This document shows positions 1 to 7,312 of a DNA stretch of 18,026 nt, piece by piece. The notes beneath the pieces were generated by a model. That model was not told the origin of the DNA. It did no database searches and was given only the letters and a program-made list of their open reading frames with translations. Every line of letters starts with the position of its first letter. Positions within the stretch are counted from its first letter, which is position 1. The DNA comes from Paracoccaceae bacterium (GTDB lineage Bacteria; Pseudomonadota; Alphaproteobacteria; Rhodobacterales; Rhodobacteraceae): contig JALSRF010000127.1 in NCBI GenBank assembly GCA_026984895.1, positions 1 to 18,026 on the forward strand, written 5' to 3'. The translations under genes were made by a program, and so were the position numbers.

Positions 1-774
1 TCCCTTTCCCGACCAGCCCCCCGAGCCCAGGGCGATCTTCGCCTGGGTGATGTGATAGCCGGCGCCCAGCGGGTCGCTCGAGGGGTCCAGAAAGGTGTCG
101 ATGCGCTTGTACTGGTAGTCCTTGAGCAATTGCCATGCCGTCCCGCGCGAGGCGAGCACGGCCGCCACCACCGCCAGGCCAAGCACGATGACGACCGCGA
201 AATACAGCCAGTGGACCCCGGCGGCGAACATCATGATTCCGCCGCCCAGAACCAGCAGGATCGCCGTGCCCAGGTCGGGCTGGGTAAGAACCAGCGCCGT
301 GGGCAGCAGCGTCAGCACCACCGGCACCGCCACCCAGAGCGGATGCGAGGTCTTGCGGATGTCCAGCCAGTCGTAATAGGCGGCCAGCATCATCACCAGG
401 GCGATCTTGGACACTTCCGAGGGCTGGAGCCGCATGAAACCCACGTCGATCCAGCGCTGAGCCCCCATCCCGGTGACGCCCACGAACTTGACCAGCAGCA
501 GCAGCGCCAGCGCGCCCGCGTAGGTCAGTCCGGCCATGTTGCGCCAGAACCAGATCGGCACCATTGCCACGAACAGCATCAGCGCCAGCCCCAGCACGAA
601 ACGTTTCATCTGCGGTTCGGCCCAGGGCATCCACGACCCGCCGGCGACCGAATAGAGCATCAGGAACCCGATGGCCGCCACCGCGCTGACCAGCAGCACA
701 AGCGGCCAGTTGAGATACAGGACCTTGCGAAATCCGGTGGGCACCGTGCGCATGCGGTATTCGAGATAGCTCAT
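1..774 (-). CDS. rodA: RodA, SEDS-family peptidoglycan polymerase (partial, C-terminus beyond window)
   Basis: RodA is the membrane glycosyltransferase that polymerises lipid II during side-wall elongation, working with PBP2. The first 258 codons are present and the frame stays open to the window edge. The ATG at 774-772 opens with MSYLEYRMR. Hydrophobic segments alternate with short loops as expected for a polytopic SEDS protein. Family signatures are visible: GAQRWI and QPSE near the middle, TQPDLGTA after them, and near the edge FLDPSSDPLGAGYH followed by GGWSGKG. The start overlaps the mrdA stop by four bases (ATGA), which implies translational coupling to PBP2, its partner enzyme. The missing part should be roughly the last third of a protein of about 380 residues. 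The identification is secure from these motifs and from the operon. Confidence 0.95.
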   Translation of the reverse strand, partial: MSYLEYRMRTVPTGFRKVLYLNWPLVLLVSAVAAIGFLMLYSVAGGSWMPWAEPQMKRFVLGLALMLFVAMVPIWFWRNMAGLTYAGALALLLLVKFVGVTGMGAQRWIDVGFMRLQPSEVSKIALVMMLAAYYDWLDIRKTSHPLWVAVPVVLTLLPTALVLTQPDLGTAILLVLGGGIMMFAAGVHWLYFAVVIVLGLAVVAAVLASRGTAWQLLKDYQYKRIDTFLDPSSDPLGAGYHITQAKIALGSGGWSGKG

Positions 775-2714
775 GTCCTGATCTTTCCCTGGCTGGCGTA
801 ACCGTTGTCGCGCAGGACGAGGTTCTTCTGCATGGTGGCAATGGTGCCGCGCTGGTTTGCAGGATAGGCCGAAAGCGGCGGCAGCTTGCCATAGAGCGCG
901 CGCAGGACGACATCGCGCGCGATCGGCGCCGCGGCGTGCGAACCGCCGCCGCCGTGCTCGACCACGACGCATGTCGCGATGCGCGGCGCGTCAACCGGGG
1001 CGAAGGAGATGAACAGGGCATGGTCGCGCCGCTCCCAGGGCAGGTCGCGGTTCCTGGTGACCCCGGCGGCACGCTCGGCCTTGGTGATGTTGCGCACCTG
1101 GCTGGTGCCGGTCTTGCCGGCCAGCCGGAACGCCTTTTCGGTGATGCGCGAACGATAGGCCGTGCCGCGCGCCGAGTTCGACACCGCGGCCATGCCGTCG
1201 CGCACCTGCTGCAGGTGCTTTTCGGCGATGCCCAGCGGCGCGGGATCGATGCGCTCCTGCTCGACCCCGTTGATGGTATGGATCAGTCGCGGCACGATCA
1301 TGCGCCCCGAGGCGATTCGCGCGCTCATCAGCGCCAGTTGCAGGGGCGATGCCAGCACATAGCCCTGGCCAATGCCCGCGTTCAGCGTGTCGCCGACCAG
1401 CCACTCCTTTCCGTAGCGGCCGAGCTTCCAGTCCTTGGTCGGGGTCAGCCCGGCGGCGATGCCCGACAGCGGCAGGTCATGGCGCTGGCCCAGGCCAAGG
1501 CGCCGGGCCATTTCGGTGATCTTTTCGATGCCCACCCGCTGGGCGACTTCGTAGTAGTAGACATCGCAGGACTGTTGCAGGCTCTTTCTGAGGTTGACCT
1601 TGCCGTGGCCGCCGCGTTTCCAGCAGTGAAAGCGCCGGTTGCCCAGCTTGATGAAGCCGCGGCAGGTCACGGTTTCTTCCGGGTCGATCAGCCCTTCTTC
1701 CAGCGCCGCCAGAATGACCGCGACCTTGAAGGTCGAGCCGGGCGGGTAGGTGCCCTGAACCGTCTTGTCGGCCAGCGGCCGGTACTTGTCCCGCAGCAGG
1801 GCGTTGTAGTCGGCCGATGAGATCCCGCGCACGAACTTGTTCGGATCGAAGGCCGGCGTCGATGCAAGCGCCAGCAGATCGCCGTTTTCGGCATCGATCA
1901 CCACCGCGGCGGCGCTTTCGCCGGCAAGGCGCGCCTGGACGAAATTCTGCAGCCCGGCGTCGATGGTCAGTTGCAGGTTGTCGCCGGGGGTGCCGTCCTG
2001 GCGGTCGAGTTCCCGCATCACCCGTCCGACGGCATTCACCTCGATCCGGCGGATGCCGGCATGCCCGCGAAGCCGGTCTTCCATCTTGGCCTCGACTCCG
2101 AGCTTTCCGATCTGGAAACGCGGAATCTGCAGCAGCGGGTCCGGGTTTTCCAGCTTGCTGAGGTCATAGTCGCTGACCGGGCCCACATAGCCGCATACAT
2201 GGGCAAAGTCCTTGTCCAGAGGGTAGAACCGCGACAGCCCGACCTCGGGCGTCACGCCCGGAAGGGCCGGCGTGTTGACCGCAACCAGCGCCAGGTCTTC
2301 CCATGACAGGCGCTCGGCCACGGTGACCGGCACGAAGGGGCTGCGCCGCTTCAGTTCCTTTCGCGCGCGCGCCAGGTCTTCCCCGGACAGGGCGATGAGG
2401 CGGGACAGATCGTCCAGCGTGCGGTCGGTATCGCCGGCGTCCTCGCGCACGATGGTGACGCGATAAATCTGTTCGTTCCCGGCGATGAGCGTGCCGAAAC
2501 GGTCGTGGATCAGCCCGCGCGCCGGCGGCAGCAGGCGGATGTTGACCCGGTTTTCCTCGGCAAGGGTCTGATACAGCGAGGCGTCTTCCACCTGAAGCTG
2601 ACGCATGCGCGCGCCAAGCACGGCCACAAAGGCAAGCTGGCTGGTGCCCAGAATCATCGCCCGTCGCGAAATCGTGCGCCGGCTGGCCTGTTCGTCCCGG
2701 GGAGAGCGGATCAT
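771..2714 (-). CDS. mrdA: Penicillin-binding protein 2 (peptidoglycan DD-transpeptidase)
   Basis: This 647-residue protein is the class B penicillin-binding protein of the elongasome, which cross-links new peptidoglycan in the periplasm. A short basic N-terminus (MIRSPRDEQASRRTISRR) is followed by one hydrophobic segment at about residues 20-36, the membrane anchor. A PBP dimerisation region spans about 60-230. The transpeptidase domain carries all three active-site motifs: STFK with the acyl-accepting Ser at 327 and Lys at 330, SCD at 382-384, and KTGT at 534-537. Length is normal for the family. The ATG at 2714 overlaps the mreD stop by four bases, and the stop overlaps the rodA ATG in the same way, so the gene is an internal member of the mre/mrd operon. 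Nothing is missing or broken. Confidence 0.97.
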   Translation of the reverse strand: MIRSPRDEQASRRTISRRAMILGTSQLAFVAVLGARMRQLQVEDASLYQTLAEENRVNIRLLPPARGLIHDRFGTLIAGNEQIYRVTIVREDAGDTDRTLDDLSRLIALSGEDLARARKELKRRSPFVPVTVAERLSWEDLALVAVNTPALPGVTPEVGLSRFYPLDKDFAHVCGYVGPVSDYDLSKLENPDPLLQIPRFQIGKLGVEAKMEDRLRGHAGIRRIEVNAVGRVMRELDRQDGTPGDNLQLTIDAGLQNFVQARLAGESAAAVVIDAENGDLLALASTPAFDPNKFVRGISSADYNALLRDKYRPLADKTVQGTYPPGSTFKVAVILAALEEGLIDPEETVTCRGFIKLGNRRFHCWKRGGHGKVNLRKSLQQSCDVYYYEVAQRVGIEKITEMARRLGLGQRHDLPLSGIAAGLTPTKDWKLGRYGKEWLVGDTLNAGIGQGYVLASPLQLALMSARIASGRMIVPRLIHTINGVEQERIDPAPLGIAEKHLQQVRDGMAAVSNSARGTAYRSRITEKAFRLAGKTGTSQVRNITKAERAAGVTRNRDLPWERRDHALFISFAPVDAPRIATCVVVEHGGGGSHAAAPIARDVVLRALYGKLPPLSAYPANQRGTIATMQKNLVLRDNGYASQGKIRT

Positions 2715-3250
2715 ATCCTGTGCCCCAGGTCATCGACTGCCCCGGGGGCGACCTTGCGCACCCCGAAGGCCAGGTCGCAGGCAAGCACCACCGCCGGGTA
2801 GGCCGCGACCGTGGCCAGCCACAGGATGCCGTCCATCCCCGGGTCCGGCCTTGGCAGCAGGAACAGTGCCAGCACGATGCGCTGGGCGACGATCATGGCC
2901 AGGAAGACGCCCGAGACCATGGCCCATTCGGCGGCAAAGGGAAGCTCGCGCGAAAACGCGGCGCGCGCACGCAGGAACTCGAGCCCGGAGACCGAGATCG
3001 CCGCCCACAGCCCGGGCGGGCGCATGAACAGAAGATCGCCAAGAAACGTCGCCGCGGCAAACAGCAGCACCGGCATGTAGTCGGGGCGGCGGGTCACCCA
3101 GGCAAAGCCGAGCAGCACGATCAGATCGGGCCCCGGCCAGTGCGCCGATGCGCCGACAAGCGGCAGCAGGCGAAAAAAGAACACCATCGTGCACAGGGCC
3201 GAAAACAGCAGGAAATGACCAAGGCGCTGTCGATTGAGAGAAACGCTCAT
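2711..3250 (-). CDS. mreD: Rod shape-determining protein MreD
   Basis: This is a 179-residue integral membrane protein of the rod complex that links MreC to the cytoplasmic MreB filament and the PBP2/RodA pair. MreD is poorly conserved, so the call rests on position, size and topology. It lies exactly between mreC and mrdA, and about five hydrophobic segments can be seen (near residues 13-32, 42-55, 60-75, 105-125 and 140-160). A GPDLIVLLGFAW stretch resembles the conserved membrane segment of the family. Start and stop both sit in ATGA four-base overlaps with mreC and mrdA. No motif argues for another identity. Confidence 0.9.
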   Translation of the reverse strand: MSVSLNRQRLGHFLLFSALCTMVFFFRLLPLVGASAHWPGPDLIVLLGFAWVTRRPDYMPVLLFAAATFLGDLLFMRPPGLWAAISVSGLEFLRARAAFSRELPFAAEWAMVSGVFLAMIVAQRIVLALFLLPRPDPGMDGILWLATVAAYPAVVLACDLAFGVRKVAPGAVDDLGHRI

Positions 3251-4224
3251 TGCCCGCCCCCCTGTGCCTCTTGGCGTTGCGAAACCGCATCGCCCGCCGC
3301 CATGCCCGTCCCGGTGCCGGGGCTGGTGCCGTCGCCGGGGCTGGTGCCGGCCGGCCGGGCGGTGCGTTCCGGGATCAGCAGGCTGCCGGTATCGGTGAGA
3401 CGTTCGACCGTCTGGTTGCGCAGGACGCGCAGGAATTCGAGGCGCTCGTAATCGGCGGCCAGGCGCACCCGCAGCCGGCCGTCCGGCCCCAAGGTGACCT
3501 GGCCCACCAGCAGCCCGGGCGGAAAGACCTTGCCGTCGCCCGAGGAAACCACGCGGTCGCCGGGGCGCAGCGCGTCGGGGTTCTCGATGAAGTCAAGCGG
3601 CGGTCTTGAAGAGTTGTCCCCGGAAAGCAGCGCCCGCTGCCCCGAGGGCTGGATTGTCACCGGGATGCGGCTGCTCGAATCGGTCAGCAGGATGACCCGT
3701 GACGTGTTGCGCCCGACACCGCTGATCCGCCCGACAAGGCCCAGCCCGTCGGTCACCGCCCAGCCATCGACGATGCCGTCGCGCGCGCCGATGTTCAGCA
3801 GCACCGACTGGCGAAAGGGCGAACCGCTGTCGGCCAGCACGACGCCGGTGATATAGGTCAGCTTCGGATCCAGCCGGACCTTGTTCAGGTCCAGCAGCTT
3901 GGCGTTTTCCTGTTCCAGTTGCAGCGCGGCTTCCTTCCAGGCCTTCATCCGCCGCAGGTCGCGGCGAAGGCTCTGGTTCTGCTCGTAGATCTTCTGGTAG
4001 GACTGGAAGTCCCCGGCCATTTCCACGATCTTGGCGACCGGCATCATCGCCCATGAAAACGATGGCACCACGCGGTCCACCACGGCGGCGCGGAAACGCT
4101 CCATGCGCGGGTTGTCGATGCGCCAGACCAGGAATGCGGCGAACAGAAGAACGACCAGCAGCATGACCAGAATCCGACGGATCGGCCGAATGTAGGTTGC
4201 ACTGGTGCCTCGGTCTCGTGCCAC
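3247..4224 (-). CDS. mreC: Rod shape-determining protein MreC
   Basis: MreC is a bitopic inner-membrane protein whose periplasmic domain oligomerises and activates PBP2. The 325-residue product has a basic N-terminus, one membrane segment at about residues 18-36 (RRILVMLLVVLLFAAFLVW), a coiled-coil-like stretch at about 65-105 with SLRRDLRRMKAWKEAALQLE, and then the beta-rich MreC domain with ADSGSPFRQSVLLNIGARDG and VSSGDGKVFPPGLLVG. The start codon is GTG at 4224-4222, with a GAGGG sequence a few bases upstream. It begins 31 bases after the mreB stop and overlaps mreD by four bases. The C-terminal 45 residues are a Gly/Thr/Pro-rich tail coded in part by two 18-bp direct repeats (3316-3351), which probably form a disordered periplasmic extension. 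Confidence 0.96.
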   Translation of the reverse strand: MARDRGTSATYIRPIRRILVMLLVVLLFAAFLVWRIDNPRMERFRAAVVDRVVPSFSWAMMPVAKIVEMAGDFQSYQKIYEQNQSLRRDLRRMKAWKEAALQLEQENAKLLDLNKVRLDPKLTYITGVVLADSGSPFRQSVLLNIGARDGIVDGWAVTDGLGLVGRISGVGRNTSRVILLTDSSSRIPVTIQPSGQRALLSGDNSSRPPLDFIENPDALRPGDRVVSSGDGKVFPPGLLVGQVTLGPDGRLRVRLAADYERLEFLRVLRNQTVERLTDTGSLLIPERTARPAGTSPGDGTSPGTGTGMAAGDAVSQRQEAQGGGQ

Positions 4225-4255
4225 GGTGCCCTCGCGCAGCAGCGGCGCCTTGCCG

Positions 4256-5293
4256 CTAACTGTCGTAGTCTATCACATGGCGCAGCTGCTTTTCGTATTC
4301 CAGCGCCTTGCCGGTGCCGAGCGCCACGCAATTGAGCGACTCGTCTGCCACCGATATGGCGAGCCCGGTCTGCTCGCGCAAGGCCAGGTCCAGTTCCCCC
4401 AGAAGGGCGCCCCCGCCGGTCAGCATGACACCGCGATCGACGATATCGGCGGCCAGGTCGGGAGGCGTGGCCTCGAGCGCGGTCATCACCGCTTCGCAGA
4501 TCTGCTGCACCGGCTCGGCCAGGGCTTCGGCGACCTGCGCCTGGTTGATCTCGACCTCCTTGGGCACGCCATTGAGCAGGTCCCGGCCCCGGATCTGCAT
4601 CGACGAGCCGCGCCCGTCGTCGGGCATCCGTGCGGTGCCGATCGAGGTCTTGATCCGTTCGGCGGTGCTTTCGCCTACCAGCAGGTTCTGCTGGCGCCGC
4701 AGGTAGCTGACGATGGCTTCGTCCATCCGGTCGCCGCCGACGCGAACCGAGCGCGCATAGACAATGTCGCCAAGGCTGAGAACCGCAACCTCGGTGGTGC
4801 CGCCGCCTATGTCCACCACCATGTTGCCGGTGGGATCGGTGATCGGCATGCCGGCACCGATGGCCGCAGCAATCGGCTCGGCGATCAACCCGGCCCGGCG
4901 CGCACCCGCGCTCAGCACCGACTGGCGGATCGCACGCTTTTCCACGGGCGTTGCGCCGTGCGGCACGCAGACGATGATCTTGGGCTTGGAAAAGGTGGTG
5001 CGCGGATGCACCTTCCGGATGAAATGCTTGATCATTTCCTCGGCGGTGTCGAAGTCGGCGATGACGCCTTCGCGCATGGGGCGGATGGCCTCGATGCTGC
5101 CGGGGGTGCGCCCCAGCATCAGTTTCGCATCTTCGCCCACGGCCAGAACCTGCTTGCGCCCGTCCTTGACGTGATAGGCCACCACCGAAGGTTCGTTCAG
5201 GATCACGCCCTTGCCCTTGACGTAAACCAGCGTGTTCGCCGTGCCCAGGTCGATCGCCATGTCGGACGAAAACAACCCCATCAAACCTGCCAT
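4256..5293 (-). CDS. mreB: Rod shape-determining protein MreB, actin-like filament protein
   Basis: MreB forms membrane-bound actin-like filaments in the cytoplasm that steer the cell-wall elongation complex. I place the start at the ATG at 5293, giving 345 residues, the usual MreB length. The frame stays open upstream to about 5398, but the added residues do not resemble MreB. A second ATG at 5281, giving MGLFSSDMAID, is also possible. Actin-fold nucleotide motifs are clear: DLGTANT at residues 15-21 (phosphate 1), VDIGGGTTEVAVLSLG (phosphate 2) and MLTGGGALL (adenosine). MGLFSS at the start is the short hydrophobic N-terminus that contacts membrane. It is the first gene of the mreBCD-mrdA-rodA operon, 31 bases before mreC. 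Confidence 0.97.
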   Translation of the reverse strand: MAGLMGLFSSDMAIDLGTANTLVYVKGKGVILNEPSVVAYHVKDGRKQVLAVGEDAKLMLGRTPGSIEAIRPMREGVIADFDTAEEMIKHFIRKVHPRTTFSKPKIIVCVPHGATPVEKRAIRQSVLSAGARRAGLIAEPIAAAIGAGMPITDPTGNMVVDIGGGTTEVAVLSLGDIVYARSVRVGGDRMDEAIVSYLRRQQNLLVGESTAERIKTSIGTARMPDDGRGSSMQIRGRDLLNGVPKEVEINQAQVAEALAEPVQQICEAVMTALEATPPDLAADIVDRGVMLTGGGALLGELDLALREQTGLAISVADESLNCVALGTGKALEYEKQLRHVIDYDS

Positions 5294-5352
5294 ATTCCGG
5301 TGTTCCCGTATTTCACGTTGCATGGGGCCCGCGACTCTGTTCAGCCACGGGC

Positions 5353-5389
5353 CGGTGTTTCTTATAGGCAACGGGGCATGCATGCGAAA
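5353..5389 (-). promoter_or_regulatory. Candidate mreB promoter with a 10-bp palindrome
   Basis: On the minus strand a TATAAG hexamer (5366-5361) lies about 70 bases ahead of the mreB start, with a poor -35 match (TTTCGC, 5389-5384) at 17 bases spacing. Within the spacer is a perfect ten-base palindrome, GCATGCATGC (5376-5385), which could be an operator. The -10 match is good and the -35 weak, so this is a candidate only. Confidence 0.25.
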
Positions 5390-5430
5390 GGTCTGCACGC
5401 AAATTCCGGCCGATCAGCAAGTTTTTTCCG

Positions 5431-5515
5431 CCGCTGCCTCCGGCGGGGATATTTTCCGACAGAAGAAGATGAGCCCCCTTCTTCTGTCCGCAAAGTATCC
5501 CCCGAGCGGAGCGGA
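5431..5515. repeat. Long inverted repeat made of two opposed copies of an intergenic element
   Basis: The left arm, best at 5445-5468, and the right arm, best at 5478-5502, are near-perfect inverted copies ending in ACAGAAGAAG and CTTCTTCTGT, with a nine-base loop (5469-5477). Weaker similarity extends outward to 5431 and 5515. The arms differ by one indel and a few substitutions. The left arm is 32/34 identical to 14461-14494 in this window, so this is a dispersed element present here as a head-to-head pair between the leuA end and the mreB upstream region. Confidence 0.8.
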
Positions 5516-5516
5516 T

Positions 5517-5536
5517 GGCGCCCCGGCAGGGGCGCC
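5517..5536 (-). terminator. Second hairpin behind leuA (8-bp perfect stem)
   Basis: GGCGCCCC (5517-5524) pairs perfectly with GGGGCGCC (5529-5536) around a GGCA loop. It lies 14 bases beyond the hairpin nearest the leuA stop and is nearly the same sequence, as if one was copied from the other. No T-run follows on the minus strand, so on its own it is a weaker terminator candidate. Confidence 0.4.
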
Positions 5537-5540
5537 CCCG

Positions 5541-5568
5541 AAAAAGCGTGCGCCCCGGCAAGGGGCGC
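5541..5568 (-). terminator. leuA: Intrinsic terminator of leuA
   Basis: Read on the minus strand just after the leuA stop, GCGCCCC pairs with GGGGCGC (7-bp stem at 5562-5568 and 5550-5556, loop 5557-5561). It is followed four bases later by five T residues (5545-5541). Stem, spacing and T-run match a Rho-independent terminator facing the end of leuA. Confidence 0.7.
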
Positions 5569-5572
5569 TCCA

Positions 5573-7135
5573 TCAGGAGACGTCCTTGAGGCTTTCGGGC
5601 GCGGACTTTTCGCGGCGCACCAGAAGCTTGTTCAGGGCATTCACATAGGCCCGGGTCGAAGCGACCACGGTATCGGTGTCGGCCGACTGGCCGGTGACGA
5701 TCTTGCCGTTCTCTTCCATGCGGACACTGACCGTTGCCTGAGCATCGGTTCCCTCGGTTACCGCGTGCACCTGGTAGAGCTGCAGTCGCGCATGGTGCGG
5801 AAACAGCGCCTTGACCGCGTTGAAGGCGGCATCCACGGGGCCGTCTCCGGTGGCTTCGCCTGCGGTTTCTCTGCCGTCGATTTCCAGTGTCAGTTCGGCG
5901 CTCTGCGGGCCTTCGGTGCCGCAGATCACGCGCAGGCGTTTCACCTGGATCCGGTCGTGTTCGGCGTCGCTGGCGGTGTCGCGCATCAGTGCCAGGAGGT
6001 CGTCTTCGAAGATTTCCTTCTTGCGATCCGCCAGTTCCTTGAAACGCACGAACACGTCTTTCAACTGGTTGTCGCCCAGTTCGAACCCCAGTTCCCCGAG
6101 CTTGGCGCGCAGCGCCGCGCGCCCCGAATGCTTGCCCATCACCAGGCTGGTTTCGCTCAGTCCCACGTCCTCGGGGCGCATGATTTCGTATGTGCCGGCG
6201 TGTTTCAGCATCCCGTCCTGGTGGATGCCGCTTTCATGGGCAAAGGCGTTCTTTCCCACGATCGCCTTGTTGTACTGGACCGGAAATCCGGTGGCCGTCG
6301 AAACCAGGCGGCTGGCCTGCATGATCCTGGTGGTGTCGATCCCGGTGCGGTACGGCAGGATGTCGTTGCGCACGCGCATGGCCATGACCACCTCTTCGAG
6401 CGCGGCATTGCCCGCCCGTTCGCCCAGCCCGTTTATGGTGCATTCGATCTGGCGCGCGCCCGCTTCGACCGCCGCCAGCGCATTGGCCACAGCCATGCCA
6501 AGATCGTTGTGGCAGTGGGTGGCGATGGTAACCTCGTCGATGCCCGGCACGCGCTCCTTCAGCATGCGGATGATCTCGGCGCTTTCGTTTGGCGCGGTAT
6601 AGCCCACCGTGTCGGGGATGTTGATCGTGGTCGCGCCCGCCTTGATCGCCGTTTCCACGGCGCGGCACAGGAAATCGTGCTCGGTCCGGGTGCCGTCTTC
6701 GGGGCTCCACTGCACGTCGTCGGTAAACTTCCGCGCATGGCCGACCGAGGCAGCGATGGCCTCGATGACCGCTTCGGGGTCCATCTGCAGCTTGTATTTC
6801 ATGTGCAGCGGGGATGTCGAAATGAATGTGTGGATGCGTGGCCGCCTTGCCGGTTTCAGCGCTTCGGCGGCCCGGTCGATATCCTTGAACGAGGACCGCG
6901 AGAGCCCGCAGACGGCCGCGTTCTTCACCAGTTCCGAGATCGCGCGCACCGCGGCGAAGTCGCCTTCCGATGCAATCGGAAACCCGGCTTCTATGATGTC
7001 CACGCCCATCTCGTCGAGGGTCTGGGCGATTTCCAGCTTTTCGTCATGGGTCATGGTGGCGCCCGGGCTCTGCTCGCCATCGCGCAGGGTGGTGTCAAAG
7101 ATCAGGACGCGGTCCTGGTTCGCTGTATCGGTCAT
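5573..7135 (-). CDS. leuA: 2-isopropylmalate synthase
   Basis: LeuA condenses acetyl-CoA with 2-oxoisovalerate, the first committed step of leucine biosynthesis, in the cytoplasm. With the ATG at 7135 the protein has 520 residues, normal for the long LeuA form. The frame is open further to a GTG at 7189, but those 18 residues are polar and unlike LeuA, and that GTG lies at the edge of a leader hairpin. The catalytic TIM barrel shows DTTLRDGEQ at residues 14-22 and the metal ligands in THCHNDLG (His207, His209), followed by NGLGERAGN and FAHESGIHQDG. The C-terminal allosteric LeuA-dimer domain, site of leucine feedback, is complete. The gene stands alone. Upstream lies a leucine-rich leader peptide, suggesting attenuation in addition to feedback inhibition. 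Confidence 0.97.
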   Translation of the reverse strand: MTDTANQDRVLIFDTTLRDGEQSPGATMTHDEKLEIAQTLDEMGVDIIEAGFPIASEGDFAAVRAISELVKNAAVCGLSRSSFKDIDRAAEALKPARRPRIHTFISTSPLHMKYKLQMDPEAVIEAIAASVGHARKFTDDVQWSPEDGTRTEHDFLCRAVETAIKAGATTINIPDTVGYTAPNESAEIIRMLKERVPGIDEVTIATHCHNDLGMAVANALAAVEAGARQIECTINGLGERAGNAALEEVVMAMRVRNDILPYRTGIDTTRIMQASRLVSTATGFPVQYNKAIVGKNAFAHESGIHQDGMLKHAGTYEIMRPEDVGLSETSLVMGKHSGRAALRAKLGELGFELGDNQLKDVFVRFKELADRKKEIFEDDLLALMRDTASDAEHDRIQVKRLRVICGTEGPQSAELTLEIDGRETAGEATGDGPVDAAFNAVKALFPHHARLQLYQVHAVTEGTDAQATVSVRMEENGKIVTGQSADTDTVVASTRAYVNALNKLLVRREKSAPESLKDVS

Positions 7136-7175
7136 CTGACTGTCTTTCGGTTCGTTCTCAGCACTTGGTTTTCGG

Positions 7176-7261
7176 TCGGCGCTGGTCACCTCTGAGCGGT
7201 CGCGCCGATGGCACGCTCAGAGGCGGCTAAGAAGAAGCAGGCCGGCAGGCGCCGGGGCCTG
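7176..7261 (-). promoter_or_regulatory. leuA leader RNA with alternative hairpins (candidate attenuator)
   Basis: Three pairings are visible on the minus strand. Hairpin A (7238-7261) is a CAGG/CCTG plus CCGGC/GCCGG stem just before the Leu codons of the leader peptide. Hairpin B pairs 7214-7223 with 7189-7198 in a perfect 10-bp stem (CCTCTGAGCG with CGCTCAGAGG, extendable by two pairs) and contains the leader stop codon in its first arm. Hairpin C pairs TCGGCGC (7202-7208) with GCGCCGA (7176-7182). The first arm of C lies in the loop of B and its second arm outside B, so B and C exclude each other. No T-run follows either hairpin, so whether termination is intrinsic, Rho-dependent or replaced by translational control cannot be told. 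Confidence 0.6.
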
Positions 7262-7303
7262 GGGCGCATCCGGGCGGGAGATGTGAGTGACCGCTTGTCT
7301 CAT
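7217..7303 (-). CDS. leuL: LeuA leader peptide (28 aa, Leu-rich)
   Basis: This is a 28-codon frame with an ATG at 7303-7301 and TGA at 7219-7217, 82 bases ahead of the leuA ATG on the same strand. Its end reads AGLLLLSRL and then stop. The four consecutive leucine codons are CTG CTT CTT CTT, and the last codon is CTC, so five of the last seven residues are leucine. CTT looks uncommon in this GC-rich window, which would increase stalling when leucyl-tRNA is scarce. The stop codon lies in the first arm of a strong hairpin, the usual geometry of an amino-acid attenuator. No good Shine-Dalgarno precedes the ATG. A TATAGT hexamer ends nine bases before it, so the mRNA may be leaderless. The peptide itself is probably unstable and acts through ribosome position. 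Confidence 0.65.
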   Translation of the reverse strand: MRQAVTHISRPDAPQAPAPAGLLLLSRL

Positions 7304-7312
7304 GGCGCTCGA

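Noticed and set aside
5294..5398. N-terminal extension of MreB by 35 residues
   Set aside because: The added residues do not resemble MreB, the family length is reached from 5293, and the extension would cover the candidate promoter.
4205..7195. Open frame of 996 codons on the plus strand, antisense to mreB and leuA
   Set aside because: It is fully antisense to two well-recognised genes, has His/Gly/Arg-rich composition typical of GC-driven shadow frames, and no recognisable domain.
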